A DNA stretch of 14,348 bases, taken from the NCBI GenBank assembly GCA_030426865.1, contig JAUHXN010000040.1:1-14348 (forward strand), read 5' to 3'. A program made the translations under genes and the position numbers. A model generated the notes under the pieces. The model did not search any database. It was not told the origin of the DNA and saw only the letters and a program-made list of their open reading frames with translations. This document shows positions 1-7,945 of the stretch, one piece after another (positions within the stretch are counted from its first letter, which is position 1; every line of letters starts with the position of its first letter). The stretch is from a bacterium (GTDB taxonomy: Bacteria > Bacteroidota > Ignavibacteria > Kapaibacteriales > UBA2268).

Positions 1-3000
1 CTCTAAAAGTAAGAAGAAATACAGTCTTCTCGAAATATGTTAATTGTGTTCCATTTCCTTCAATTGTCTTTCTTTTGTTATTGACTATTAATTCATACTG
101 TTTCTTTTCAAACGATTCACCATTTTTTACCAGATAGCTATCTTTTCTAAGTTCATGACTAAGAGAGTCATCTAAGAAGTCAAATAAATTTTTCTCTGAA
201 ATATCATTTGAAGTTATTTCTAATACATTTTTTGCCTCATTGTTGGCAAAGAGTATTTCACCATTCCAATTAGTTATTAGAACAGGCTCTAGAATCGTAC
301 TAACAAGTGTACTAAATAACTCTTCTCTTTCTAATATTTGTAGTTTTGCTTTTTGTTTTTCTTTATTGTCAACTACTACACCAATCAAACCATCAAATTC
401 TCCTTTTTCATTAACATTGATTGTTAATAAAGTTTCCGAGTATTCATTAATAGTCTTAAATGATCTTTTATGAAATAATTTTCTTTCAATCTTCTTTCTG
501 AAGTGTTTTAATTTTATTATTTCTTCTTTAAGTTCAGCTATATCATCATCTAAGAAGATACTTGATAAGCTAGTAAGTTCAGTTGATTTTTTAATACCAT
601 AATAATCAAATATATTAGAAGTATAATATTCGAATTCATAGTTTTTATTAGTTTTCCATATTACATTAGATATATTGTTTTCTATTAATGTCTTAAATTT
701 TTCTACTTCTCTTAATTTTGAATTTAGCTTTTCATTCTTATTTGCCAAAAGACTAGTCTTCCTTTTACTTGCAATTACATATTTATTAAATAAGTAGAAT
801 AATGCAACCAGGACTAGAGCTAATAATAAATAAGATATCCAGTTTCCTAAATTTACTTTATCACTTTGGTCAATAAAAAATAATAAATTCTGATTAATTT
901 CACCCTTTTCGTTATATACTCTTATTTCAATTCTATTAAGCCCAGGGGTTAGATTGAGTAATCTAATCTTATAGCTATTTCCTAGTTTCCAATTATTGTT
1001 ATTAGTTTTATACTCATACTTTATACCCCGGTTAAATAAATATTCATCTGTCATCAACTCAATTTCAATAAGATCATCTATAAATTGCACTGTTAGAGTA
1101 TCATTATTAATAAAGTAATAATTGTAGATACTATCTTTATTATTTAACTCGACTGATTTTATAATCAGATTAGGTGTAAAATCAAAATTTATAACAGATT
1201 CAGGGTTAAAATTTACATACCCGTCAGTACCACCAAAATAAAGTGAATTATTGCTAGATTTATAAGCTGCATTTAAGTTGTACTCTGAGTTTAATTCAAA
1301 GGTTTTATCATCATAGTTTGTTATGAGATTTGTAGTTAAATCAACTTTTGAAATACCTTTGTTTGTTGAAACCCATAGCCTATTTTCACCATCATCTAAG
1401 AATAGGTAAACACAGTTATTATTAAGTCCATTTCCAATGTAGAAATTTTTAAATGAACTATCTTTTTGATTTAATATGTAAAATCCCTTTTCCTTTGTGC
1501 ATAATATCAGTTTCTCATCAAATTTATTTATTGAATTCGCATTTTTAAACATACTAATATTAACTTTTGGGAAATATTGAGATAGTGGGGTCAATTTTGC
1601 ATCTAAAAATGAGTAAGTATATGTTCCAACACCATCAAAGACACAATAAAGCAAATCTCCATCAATGAACATATTCCTGACATGTAAGTTATTCTTACCT
1701 AAATCAGTATTGATAGATTCAATCAAAGCAAAAGTCTCTGACTTTGGTTCGAAAGCTATTAATCCATTCGATGTACCTAAAATTAGATTTTTATCGTATT
1801 CACAAATCGAAAACACAGAATTCACTTTGTCATATAAGTCATTTAACCTATTAAACTTTATGAATTTATATTTGTTTTTTGATTTGGAGTATTTGTATAA
1901 ACCATTGTCTTCGCTCCCTATCCATATAATATCAGGATCTAACGGATCTTCTAAAAAACAATAAATGTTTTGTGAACTTATATATGATTCCCACCTGCTT
2001 TTATAATCTAATAAAGGTGCATAAGGTACATACTCAACTTTTGAGGAGTTTAAATCGAATTTATTTAGACCACCATATCCCCCAACCCACAGTTTATCAT
2101 CAATCTGTTTTATACTTCTAATTGAACTAAAAGATAATTCACCTTCTTTTTTCATTACTATATTAAAAGAATTGAAGTATTTATTGTTATAATAGAGTCC
2201 AAACCCATTGGATCCAAACCATTCTGTTCCTTTATTATCTATGATTACACTTAAAAATGAATTATAATCCAAATTTGAGTTTCTATTATTAATTCTGTTT
2301 GTGATATATATTGAATCTTTGACTACCTTAATGTAAGTAATACCATCTAAGGTTGCCATTACAAATTCACTATCATTTATTTTGAAACAAGACTTTATAT
2401 GGTTGAATGGAACTTCATCTCTTTCTTTAAGATTAACTATTTTTCTAAAAGTTGCATTAGTTTTCGGATCAAATAAAAAATAACCGTCACTTTCTGTTGT
2501 AATAAGTAGTTTATTTCCTTGATTCTCAATATTCATTATTTTAGAATGTGTAATATTAAATATTTTTGAATTATCAAGTTCTATATCATATTCAATTAAT
2601 TGACCTTCGGAATTACCTGAATAAATATAATTACCAATTTTTTTTATCGACTTAAATTCTGTTGAAGTAATTTCTTTATCTAAACGATTATAATAATCCC
2701 TTTTTCTATTAGTAATATAGTTGTAACTAAATATACCTCCACCATCTGTCGCAACCCAAAGCATATTATGTATTGTATCAACCTCAATAGTTTGAACTAA
2801 TTTCTGATTATTTTTGTAGTTAATATCTAGATATTTAAAGCAATTAGTTTTGTAATTATAGAAGGAAATACCAATGCTAGGAGTAGCTAACCATAATCTA
2901 TTTCTATTATCTTCTTGCATATCAACTACTTTATCACTTTTTAAAGAACAATCATTCTCTAGGTCGCTATAGAATATTTTAATCTCTTTCCCTTCTAATC

Positions 3001-3205
3001 TATTTAAACCATCGTTAGTACCTACCCATATTAAACCAAATTTATCCTCATATATAGTATTTATAGTATTTTGAGAAAGACCATTCTTTACGTCTAATAC
3101 CCGCATTTTATAGTTTTTTGAGAATAGTAATTGTGTACTCATTACCATAAGTAAAAGCATAAAATGAAATAATATAATTTGCTTTAATTTGATATTTTTC
3201 TCCAC
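1..3205 (-). CDS. Two-component-type periplasmic propeller sensor with Y_Y_Y, TM and two PAS-like domains (C-terminus outside window)
   Basis: I translated the minus strand by hand from 3205 to the left edge and found no stop, giving 1068 residues of an unfinished protein. The preferred start is GTG at 3205, just after an in-frame TAA. It gives a lysine-rich n-region (MEKNIKLKQ) before a hydrophobic core and so a proper signal peptide; an ATG at 3160 would lose the charged part. Residues about 40-668 hold some 14 Reg_prop-type blades, from LIWVGTNDGLN (58-68) to LYFGGTDGYVNFNP (655-668). Fourteen is the number expected for two seven-bladed propellers. A Y_Y_Y-like domain follows (669-785, with LTPGLNRIEIRVYN), then one membrane helix (789-808) and two PAS-like stretches (about 834-945 and 959-1068). 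In this family the periplasmic part senses a ligand and signals across the membrane, usually to a histidine kinase. The output domain is not visible, so kinase, hybrid or other remains open. It diverges from sucD across 89 bases. Confidence 0.9.
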   Translation of the reverse strand, partial: MEKNIKLKQIILFHFMLLLMVMSTQLLFSKNYKMRVLDVKNGLSQNTINTIYEDKFGLIWVGTNDGLNRLEGKEIKIFYSDLENDCSLKSDKVVDMQEDNRNRLWLATPSIGISFYNYKTNCFKYLDINYKNNQKLVQTIEVDTIHNMLWVATDGGGIFSYNYITNRKRDYYNRLDKEITSTEFKSIKKIGNYIYSGNSEGQLIEYDIELDNSKIFNITHSKIMNIENQGNKLLITTESDGYFLFDPKTNATFRKIVNLKERDEVPFNHIKSCFKINDSEFVMATLDGITYIKVVKDSIYITNRINNRNSNLDYNSFLSVIIDNKGTEWFGSNGFGLYYNNKYFNSFNIVMKKEGELSFSSIRSIKQIDDKLWVGGYGGLNKFDLNSSKVEYVPYAPLLDYKSRWESYISSQNIYCFLEDPLDPDIIWIGSEDNGLYKYSKSKNKYKFIKFNRLNDLYDKVNSVFSICEYDKNLILGTSNGLIAFEPKSETFALIESINTDLGKNNLHVRNMFIDGDLLYCVFDGVGTYTYSFLDAKLTPLSQYFPKVNISMFKNANSINKFDEKLILCTKEKGFYILNQKDSSFKNFYIGNGLNNNCVYLFLDDGENRLWVSTNKGISKVDLTTNLITNYDDKTFELNSEYNLNAAYKSSNNSLYFGGTDGYVNFNPESVINFDFTPNLIIKSVELNNKDSIYNYYFINNDTLTVQFIDDLIEIELMTDEYLFNRGIKYEYKTNNNNWKLGNSYKIRLLNLTPGLNRIEIRVYNEKGEINQNLLFFIDQSDKVNLGNWISYLLLALVLVALFYLFNKYVIASKRKTSLLANKNEKLNSKLREVEKFKTLIENNISNVIWKTNKNYEFEYYTSNIFDYYGIKKSTELTSLSSIFLDDDIAELKEEIIKLKHFRKKIERKLFHKRSFKTINEYSETLLTINVNEKGEFDGLIGVVVDNKEKQKAKLQILEREELFSTLVSTILEPVLITNWNGEILFANNEAKNVLEITSNDISEKNLFDFLDDSLSHELRKDSYLVKNGESFEKKQYELIVNNKRKTIEGNGTQLTYFEKTVFLLTFR

Positions 3206-3244
3206 GTTGAATAATTAGAATAGTGAAATCTTGATATTTTTCTT

Positions 3245-3252
3245 TAACTTTG
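3245..3252 (+). promoter_or_regulatory. Possible Bacteroidota -7 element upstream of sucD
   Basis: TAACTTTG matches the Bacteroidota -7 consensus TAnnTTTG and ends 42 bases before the sucD ATG. No TTTG sits at the usual 19-21 base distance upstream, where only the poor match AGTG (3222-3225) is seen. The call rests on one box in AT-rich DNA. Confidence 0.35.
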
Positions 3253-3294
3253 AAAATTAAAAAAGTAAAATAATAATTAACAATATAATATAAT

Positions 3295-4194
3295 ATGAGC
3301 GTTTTAGTAAACAAAGACACGAAATTATTAGTACAAGGTATAACTGGAACTGAAGGTACATTCCATACTATGCAGATGATAGAATACGGTACTAATGTAG
3401 TAGCAGGAGTTACACCGGGTAAAGGTGGCACAAGTTACAATGGTAATGAAATAAATAAATTTGAAAAAGAAGTAGCAGTTTACAATACCGCTAAAGAAGC
3501 AGTTGAAAAAACAGGTGCAAATGCTTCAGTTATATTTGTTCCTCCTCCATTTGCTGCCGATGCTATATTAGAAGCAATTGAAGCAGGTATTGCTTTGATT
3601 ATCTGCATAACAGAAGGAATTCCTGTAAAAGATATGATACCAGTTAAAGCTGCATTGCTTAATTCTGATTCTAGGTTAATTGGTCCTAACTGTCCTGGTG
3701 TAATTACACCAGGTGAAGCAAAAATAGGTATTATGCCTGGTTTCATACATTCAAGAGGAAAAGTAGGTTTAGTTTCTCGTAGTGGGACTTTAACTTATGA
3801 AGCAGTAAAACAATTAACAGATGAAGGTTTAGGGCAATCTACTTGTATAGGTATTGGTGGAGATCCAATCATCGGTACTCAGTTCATTGATGCTATCAAA
3901 TTGTTCAATGAAGACCCTGAGACTGAATGTATAGTAATGATTGGAGAAATTGGCGGAAATGCTGAAGAAGAAGCTGCTCTTTATATAAAAGAACATGTTA
4001 AAAAGCCTGTAGTAGGATTCATTGCAGGAAGAACAGCACCTCCTGGTAGAAGAATGGGGCATGCTGGCGCTATTGTTGCCGGTGGTAAAGGATCAGCTGA
4101 AGATAAAATAGCTGCTATGAAAGATGCAGGTATTTTCGTTGTTGATACACCTGGTACACTAGGTACAACTGCAAAAAAAGCGTTAGGATTATAA
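3295..4194 (+). CDS. sucD: Succinyl-CoA ligase (ADP/GDP-forming), alpha subunit
   Basis: Alpha subunit of succinyl-CoA synthetase, which interconverts succinyl-CoA and succinate with substrate-level ATP or GTP formation in the TCA cycle, in the cytoplasm. The 299 residues fit the family (E. coli SucD is 289). Visible motifs are the N-terminal CoA-binding Rossmann part (GITGTEGTFH, residues 15-24; GVTPGKGG, 38-45), IGPNCPGVITPGE (129-141), SRSGTLTYE (161-169), and the phosphohistidine loop RMGHAGAI with the active-site His at 256. All expected functional segments are intact. The beta subunit gene sucC is not next to it: upstream is a divergent sensor, and 37 bases downstream is ndk, probably co-transcribed. 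SucC must therefore be encoded elsewhere for the enzyme to work. The larger citryl-CoA synthetase and ATP-citrate lyase relatives are unlikely given the length. Confidence 0.97.
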   Translation: MSVLVNKDTKLLVQGITGTEGTFHTMQMIEYGTNVVAGVTPGKGGTSYNGNEINKFEKEVAVYNTAKEAVEKTGANASVIFVPPPFAADAILEAIEAGIALIICITEGIPVKDMIPVKAALLNSDSRLIGPNCPGVITPGEAKIGIMPGFIHSRGKVGLVSRSGTLTYEAVKQLTDEGLGQSTCIGIGGDPIIGTQFIDAIKLFNEDPETECIVMIGEIGGNAEEEAALYIKEHVKKPVVGFIAGRTAPPGRRMGHAGAIVAGGKGSAEDKIAAMKDAGIFVVDTPGTLGTTAKKALGL

Positions 4195-4231
4195 TTTTTT
4201 TTTAGTGATTATTAATTAGAAAAGGCAAATA

Positions 4232-4660
4232 ATGTCAAACAAAACAATAGCAATCATAAAACCAGATGCTGTAGCTAAAAATGTTATCGGCGAAATCGTA
4301 GCTAAAATAACTCAAGCTGGATTTAAAGTAAATGGTTTAAGATTAATCAGATTAACAAGAGCTCAAGCAGGAGCTTTTTATGAAATACATAAAGAAAGAC
4401 CATTTTATGGTGAATTAATTGACTATATGACTAGTGGTCCTGTAGTTCCTATTGCATTAGAGAAAGAAAATGCTGTAGAAGATTTTAGAAAACTAATTGG
4501 TGCTACTAACCCAGCTGAAGCTGAAGAAGGTACTATTAGAAAATTGTATGGAGCTGGTATTGAAGCTAACGCAATTCATGGTTCTGATTCTGACGAAAAT
4601 GCAGCAATCGAAACTAATTTCTTCTTTTCAAGATCTGATATTGTAAATATCAATCAATAA
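4232..4660 (+). CDS. ndk: Nucleoside diphosphate kinase
   Basis: Transfers the gamma-phosphate of ATP to NDPs through a phosphohistidine, balancing cytoplasmic NTP and dNTP pools. At 142 residues it has the standard length. The full active-site set is present: K10, Y50, F58, R86, T92, R103, N113 and the catalytic H116 in NAIHGSDS. It lies 37 bases after sucD, with no hairpin between, so the two are probably one transcript; this makes sense because succinyl-CoA ligase produces the NTP that Ndk redistributes. The sequence AAAAGG at 4220-4225, six bases before the ATG, is a weak Shine-Dalgarno-like stretch and one of the few in the window. A strong terminator follows the stop codon by 12 bases. 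Confidence 0.98.
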   Translation: MSNKTIAIIKPDAVAKNVIGEIVAKITQAGFKVNGLRLIRLTRAQAGAFYEIHKERPFYGELIDYMTSGPVVPIALEKENAVEDFRKLIGATNPAEAEEGTIRKLYGAGIEANAIHGSDSDENAAIETNFFFSRSDIVNINQ

Positions 4661-4672
4661 AATATAATAGAT

Positions 4673-4702
4673 AAGCCCTCTTTTAATAAGAGGGCTTTTT
4701 TT
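4673..4702 (+). terminator. Rho-independent terminator after ndk
   Basis: A perfect 10-bp inverted repeat, AAGCCCTCTT (4673-4682) and AAGAGGGCTT (4688-4697), encloses a 5-base loop (TTAAT). The right arm runs straight into a T tract at 4696-4702. It stands 12 bases past the ndk stop and ends the sucD-ndk unit. It is the clearest terminator in the window. Confidence 0.95.
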
Positions 4703-4776
4703 ATACCTACCTTGCTTTAAATAGAAACTTAATTCGACTTTTTTACGTATTTACAGCTAAACATTTAATATAATTT

Positions 4777-4784
4777 TAACTTTT
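4777..4784 (+). promoter_or_regulatory. Possible weak -7 element before the secreted-protein gene
   Basis: TAACTTTT matches seven of eight positions of TAnnTTTG and lies 18 bases before the ATG at 4803. No well-spaced TTTG box is present. The gene needs its own promoter because a strong terminator precedes it, but this particular assignment is weak. Confidence 0.25.
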
Positions 4785-4802
4785 TTCTTTATTGGTCTTA
4801 TT

Positions 4803-5774
4803 ATGCGAATTATTACCCTTTTATTTTTAATTTCATTCAATATTCTGGTATATGGGCAAGATGATGCTCAGACTGGTGCAGATAATGTTCAAGAATTACC
4901 TAAGTATGATGTTTCATTCAATCTAAGTGAATTAGTTTATCACATCTATAGATTTACAGAGACAACTAAAGTCAAACGTGTTTTTGAGGATAATACAGTA
5001 AACGAATATGAAAAAACTGTTACTTATTGGTTTAATGTATTCGTACCTGGTCCAGAAGATGAAAATGGTTTTCTTTTAGTAGAAGTTAAAACCGATTCTA
5101 TGAAATATGATCTAAAATCAAGTGATAAGAATATTTATTACACAACAACAGATTATGAGATGGATATGCCCTTAAATTACATGGACTTCTTCACTAATTA
5201 TGTTCAATATGGTCAGACTGTCAATATGCTATATTCACCTTATGGTGATGTTTCTAAAATTGATGGTGATCAACTAGAGTCAGAAAAACGTCAATATGCA
5301 AAGACTAATGATGAAATAAAGCGTAATCAAATTCTTTACGCATTATCGAATTCTAGGTTGAAATTTTCATTTGATGTACCCAAGGGAGTCTATCCACCTT
5401 ACGAAGTAACAAAAGATACTACTTGGAAGAGTGAAACGGAGTTCTTTTTATGTGGAGTACCATTAAGAGGAGAACTTATTAACACTTTTGATGGCTTCTC
5501 AAACAACGAATATCATATTTCTTCTACAATGGATAGTCTATCACTAATAAGCCCTATTGAAAATGTAATATTACCAGATTTAGATAAAAACTGCATTATA
5601 ACATCAGGAGTTGCTACAGGAGATATTAAAACAGATTTACATACTAGTGGAAATGTCAAATACTCTCGTGCTAAGTTAAAAGCACTTTTAAAAGGTAAAG
5701 TCGGTAACTTCAAGTTTAATCAAATAGTTGAGACAACTTACACTTGGGATTTGCTAGGTAAATTTCAATATTAA
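4803..5774 (+). CDS. Secreted protein of unknown function
   Basis: I do not recognise this 323-residue protein with certainty. It starts with a clear signal peptide: MR, then a hydrophobic core to about residue 16, and a Bacteroidota-style cleavage site near VYG/Q19. There is no lipobox cysteine and no later membrane helix, so it is probably periplasmic or surface-exposed. The mature part looks beta-rich with alternating polar and hydrophobic residues. Notable stretches are VNMLYSPYGDVSKIDG (140-155) and TTWKSETEFFLCGVPLRGE (206-224). Only two cysteines are present (217 and 264), so a single disulfide is possible. The layout loosely recalls secreted Bacteroidota DUF families such as DUF6263, but that is a guess from memory. 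It appears monocistronic: a terminator lies upstream, and a new promoter starts 22 bases after its stop. Confidence 0.8.
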   Translation: MRIITLLFLISFNILVYGQDDAQTGADNVQELPKYDVSFNLSELVYHIYRFTETTKVKRVFEDNTVNEYEKTVTYWFNVFVPGPEDENGFLLVEVKTDSMKYDLKSSDKNIYYTTTDYEMDMPLNYMDFFTNYVQYGQTVNMLYSPYGDVSKIDGDQLESEKRQYAKTNDEIKRNQILYALSNSRLKFSFDVPKGVYPPYEVTKDTTWKSETEFFLCGVPLRGELINTFDGFSNNEYHISSTMDSLSLISPIENVILPDLDKNCIITSGVATGDIKTDLHTSGNVKYSRAKLKALLKGKVGNFKFNQIVETTYTWDLLGKFQY

Positions 5775-5795
5775 TAAATATGTTTACAAGTATTA

Positions 5796-5827
5796 TTTGA
5801 TACAGTACTTCAAATCTTATATATTTG
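5796..5827 (+). promoter_or_regulatory. Bacteroidota-type promoter of the GAF-rnr-ribE-barrel operon
   Basis: TTTG at 5796-5799, a 20-base spacer, and TATATTTG at 5820-5827 match the primary sigma factor consensus of Bacteroidota (TTTG, 19-21 bases, TAnnTTTG) in every defined position. Transcription would start near 5833, leaving a leader of about 33 bases before the ATG at 5866. It is the best promoter in the window. Confidence 0.65.
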
Positions 5828-5865
5828 GCATTGTTCAATTTATATTCTTTTAAATAGAATAGTCA

Positions 5866-7944
5866 ATGTCAAATAAAAAATTTAACGAATTCAAATCTCT
5901 TTTCATCCCTAGTGATATTATGCCTATCAGTATGATATTAATTGGGATTATTATATCCTTGTTTATTTCTGAAATTGCTATAAAACTAATAGGAGTAAGT
6001 ATTTCGATTCTTGGTGTAGTTGTTTTACTTATGAAATTGACTACTCGTATGTCTTCTTCAGTAGAAACAAAATTCAAATCGAATCCACCACCGAACTTTA
6101 AAATCACAGTAAAGAAAAGCCCTGAAGCTGTTAGACAAGTAATAGAAAATTATAGTGGTGATATCGAAGATAAGGAAACCAAATCAGAGAATAATAATAG
6201 CAATCTTAGTGAAGTAAAAAAGCCTATTAAAAACACAATGGGTGAAGAAGAGGGCTTTAGAATTATTAAAAAAGAAGATACTAATAATTTAGATATCCCC
6301 AAACAAGATAAATCTAAAGAATCTGAAGAAAAAGAAACCTTAGAAAATTTGAATACAAAGCAATTACAAAAAGAAGAGAATATTCAAGAACACAAAAAGC
6401 CACTAGAAAGTAACTTTAAATCACCGAACAGGTTCAGAAAAAGAGAGATAAATATACCTACACAAGGTTTATTGGAAGAAATGCCAATTCTAAAAGAACA
6501 TCCAGATAAGGAGTTTGAGTTTTTTATTAATAGAATATTAATGGCAATTAGGTCTGTTAGTAATACAAGAACTGCAGCGTATTTCTTTTATAATGAACAT
6601 AAAAATGAAATAATACTAAATTCATTTGCAACAGAAAGTAAAACTGTCATTAATAAAAAATCTAAATTTATAGCTGGCAATGATATAGTTAGCCAAATTG
6701 CAAGAAGCATGAAACCAGAGATTCTAACAGATATCAACCCTGCTGCAGAATTAGATCTTCTCCCCTATTATAATTCCAATTCTGGTACAAATTCTTTTAT
6801 CGGGATTCCTGTTATTTATGATAAGAATGTGATTGGGGTACTTACCGCTGATTCGAAACACTCAGATGCTTATGATGCTATAATGGTTAATTTTCTTAGT
6901 CATTTTGCTAAACTAATATCAGGTTTAATCAGAAGTTACTCGGATAAATATGATTTAGCTCAAGATTCTAAGTACTTAAAAGCTTATAATAAACTAGAAC
7001 AACTTGTAAATTCTAATGATAATAACAAAGTTTATAATGAACTTGTTAATAGTCTAAATGGATTATTTGCTACTAGAAATATTTACTCAATTGTCTTAGA
7101 TGAATCAAAAACTAATTATATAATAAAATCAGTAGCAAAGTCTGAAAATGCTGATTTTGAAAAAGAATTCGTATTCAGCAACGATAATTCGATATTATTC
7201 GAATGTATTTCGACTAATGAATTTATTTATCTAGAAAATCCTGATACAGATTTAATAAGAGTAAATGTAGGTGAGGATATGAGCTCTGGTTATTTCTTTG
7301 TTGTTCCACTTTCGACTGATATTGACACTTATGGTGCTGTTGCAATAGAAGGGAAAGAAGGGACTAGTTTATATCGAGATGAACGTAAATTTATTATTTC
7401 TCTGGCAAATAAAGCTTCTAATATTATTGAGAACAATAATCTAATTGAGTTAATAAGTTCTGGTTTTGATAAAGACCCTCATAGTGGATTGCTAACAGAA
7501 AAATCTATTGAAGTAGAGATAGAAAAAGAAATATCAAGAGTAAATCCATTTAATTATAAGAGTTCAATAGTTTCAATTGGTTTTGACAAATATAAATCTA
7601 TTGATGATGAGAAAGAGGGTACTAATGATTTAATTTTGAAACATATAAATAAATCTATAGACTCTACACTAGACAAACTAGATTTGAAAGGTATATTAGA
7701 CAATAACCTAATTGTTATTCTTCCTGGTAAAAATGCACAGTCCACAAAGCTTTGGGCTGAACGTATAAGAAATAAGATTGCAAGTGAATCACTTTATTTG
7801 GCAGATAAACGTTATAATATAACAGTTAGCGTTGGAATTTGTGAATTAGATAGTAATTCAACTTATAAAAACTCTATCAAATATGTTAATGATGCACTTA
7901 ATGTATCAAAAGAAAAAACTAACACAGTAAGTGTTTACTCTTAA
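5866..7944 (+). CDS. Membrane-anchored GAF-GAF protein with a degenerate GGDEF-like domain
   Basis: The protein has 692 residues. Two adjacent membrane helices (about 19-38 and 41-57) are followed by a long charged, probably disordered linker (about 85-195, rich in K, E and N). A first GAF domain (about 213-356) contains FIGIPVIYDKNVIGVLTAD at 311-329. A second GAF-like domain lies at about 371-527, and a C-terminal GGDEF-like fold at about 536-690. In the last domain the signature is gone: the GGDEF position reads LDNNL (611-615) before IVILPG, the opening DPLTGLxNR reads DPHSGLLTEK (537-546), and the first metal Asp is replaced by G572, although D574 and the late SVGI motif (655-658) survive. 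It is therefore unlikely to make cyclic di-GMP and may instead bind a nucleotide, dimerise or signal through partners. It is the first gene of an operon, one base upstream of the RNase R ATG. Confidence 0.85.
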   Translation: MSNKKFNEFKSLFIPSDIMPISMILIGIIISLFISEIAIKLIGVSISILGVVVLLMKLTTRMSSSVETKFKSNPPPNFKITVKKSPEAVRQVIENYSGDIEDKETKSENNNSNLSEVKKPIKNTMGEEEGFRIIKKEDTNNLDIPKQDKSKESEEKETLENLNTKQLQKEENIQEHKKPLESNFKSPNRFRKREINIPTQGLLEEMPILKEHPDKEFEFFINRILMAIRSVSNTRTAAYFFYNEHKNEIILNSFATESKTVINKKSKFIAGNDIVSQIARSMKPEILTDINPAAELDLLPYYNSNSGTNSFIGIPVIYDKNVIGVLTADSKHSDAYDAIMVNFLSHFAKLISGLIRSYSDKYDLAQDSKYLKAYNKLEQLVNSNDNNKVYNELVNSLNGLFATRNIYSIVLDESKTNYIIKSVAKSENADFEKEFVFSNDNSILFECISTNEFIYLENPDTDLIRVNVGEDMSSGYFFVVPLSTDIDTYGAVAIEGKEGTSLYRDERKFIISLANKASNIIENNNLIELISSGFDKDPHSGLLTEKSIEVEIEKEISRVNPFNYKSSIVSIGFDKYKSIDDEKEGTNDLILKHINKSIDSTLDKLDLKGILDNNLIVILPGKNAQSTKLWAERIRNKIASESLYLADKRYNITVSVGICELDSNSTYKNSIKYVNDALNVSKEKTNTVSVYS

Positions 7945-7945
7945 A

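Noticed and set aside
240..1964. Short plus-strand open frames within 240-473 and 1665-1964
   Set aside because: They lie opposite the continuous minus-strand sensor gene, whose translation shows clear propeller and PAS-like sequence; the plus-strand products show no recognisable motif.
4172..4203. Run of seven A near the sucD end and nine T after its stop, as a possible terminator
   Set aside because: Pairing would be A-U only and partly inside the coding region; it has no GC stem, and ndk follows at once.
5788..5810. AAGTA/TACTT inverted repeat after the secreted-protein gene
   Set aside because: Only 5 bp with a 13-base loop and no T tract. It overlaps the -33 box region of the next promoter and is expected by chance in AT-rich DNA.
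4716..5859. Shared 11-mer TTTAAATAGAA upstream of both the secreted-protein gene and the GAF-protein gene
   Set aside because: The two copies lie at very different distances from their start codons, and such AT-rich words recur by chance.
7931..7945. GTG at 7931 as the RNase R start
   Set aside because: It would overlap the previous gene by 14 bases and add five residues with no family support. The ATG at 7946, right after the stop, is the simpler start.
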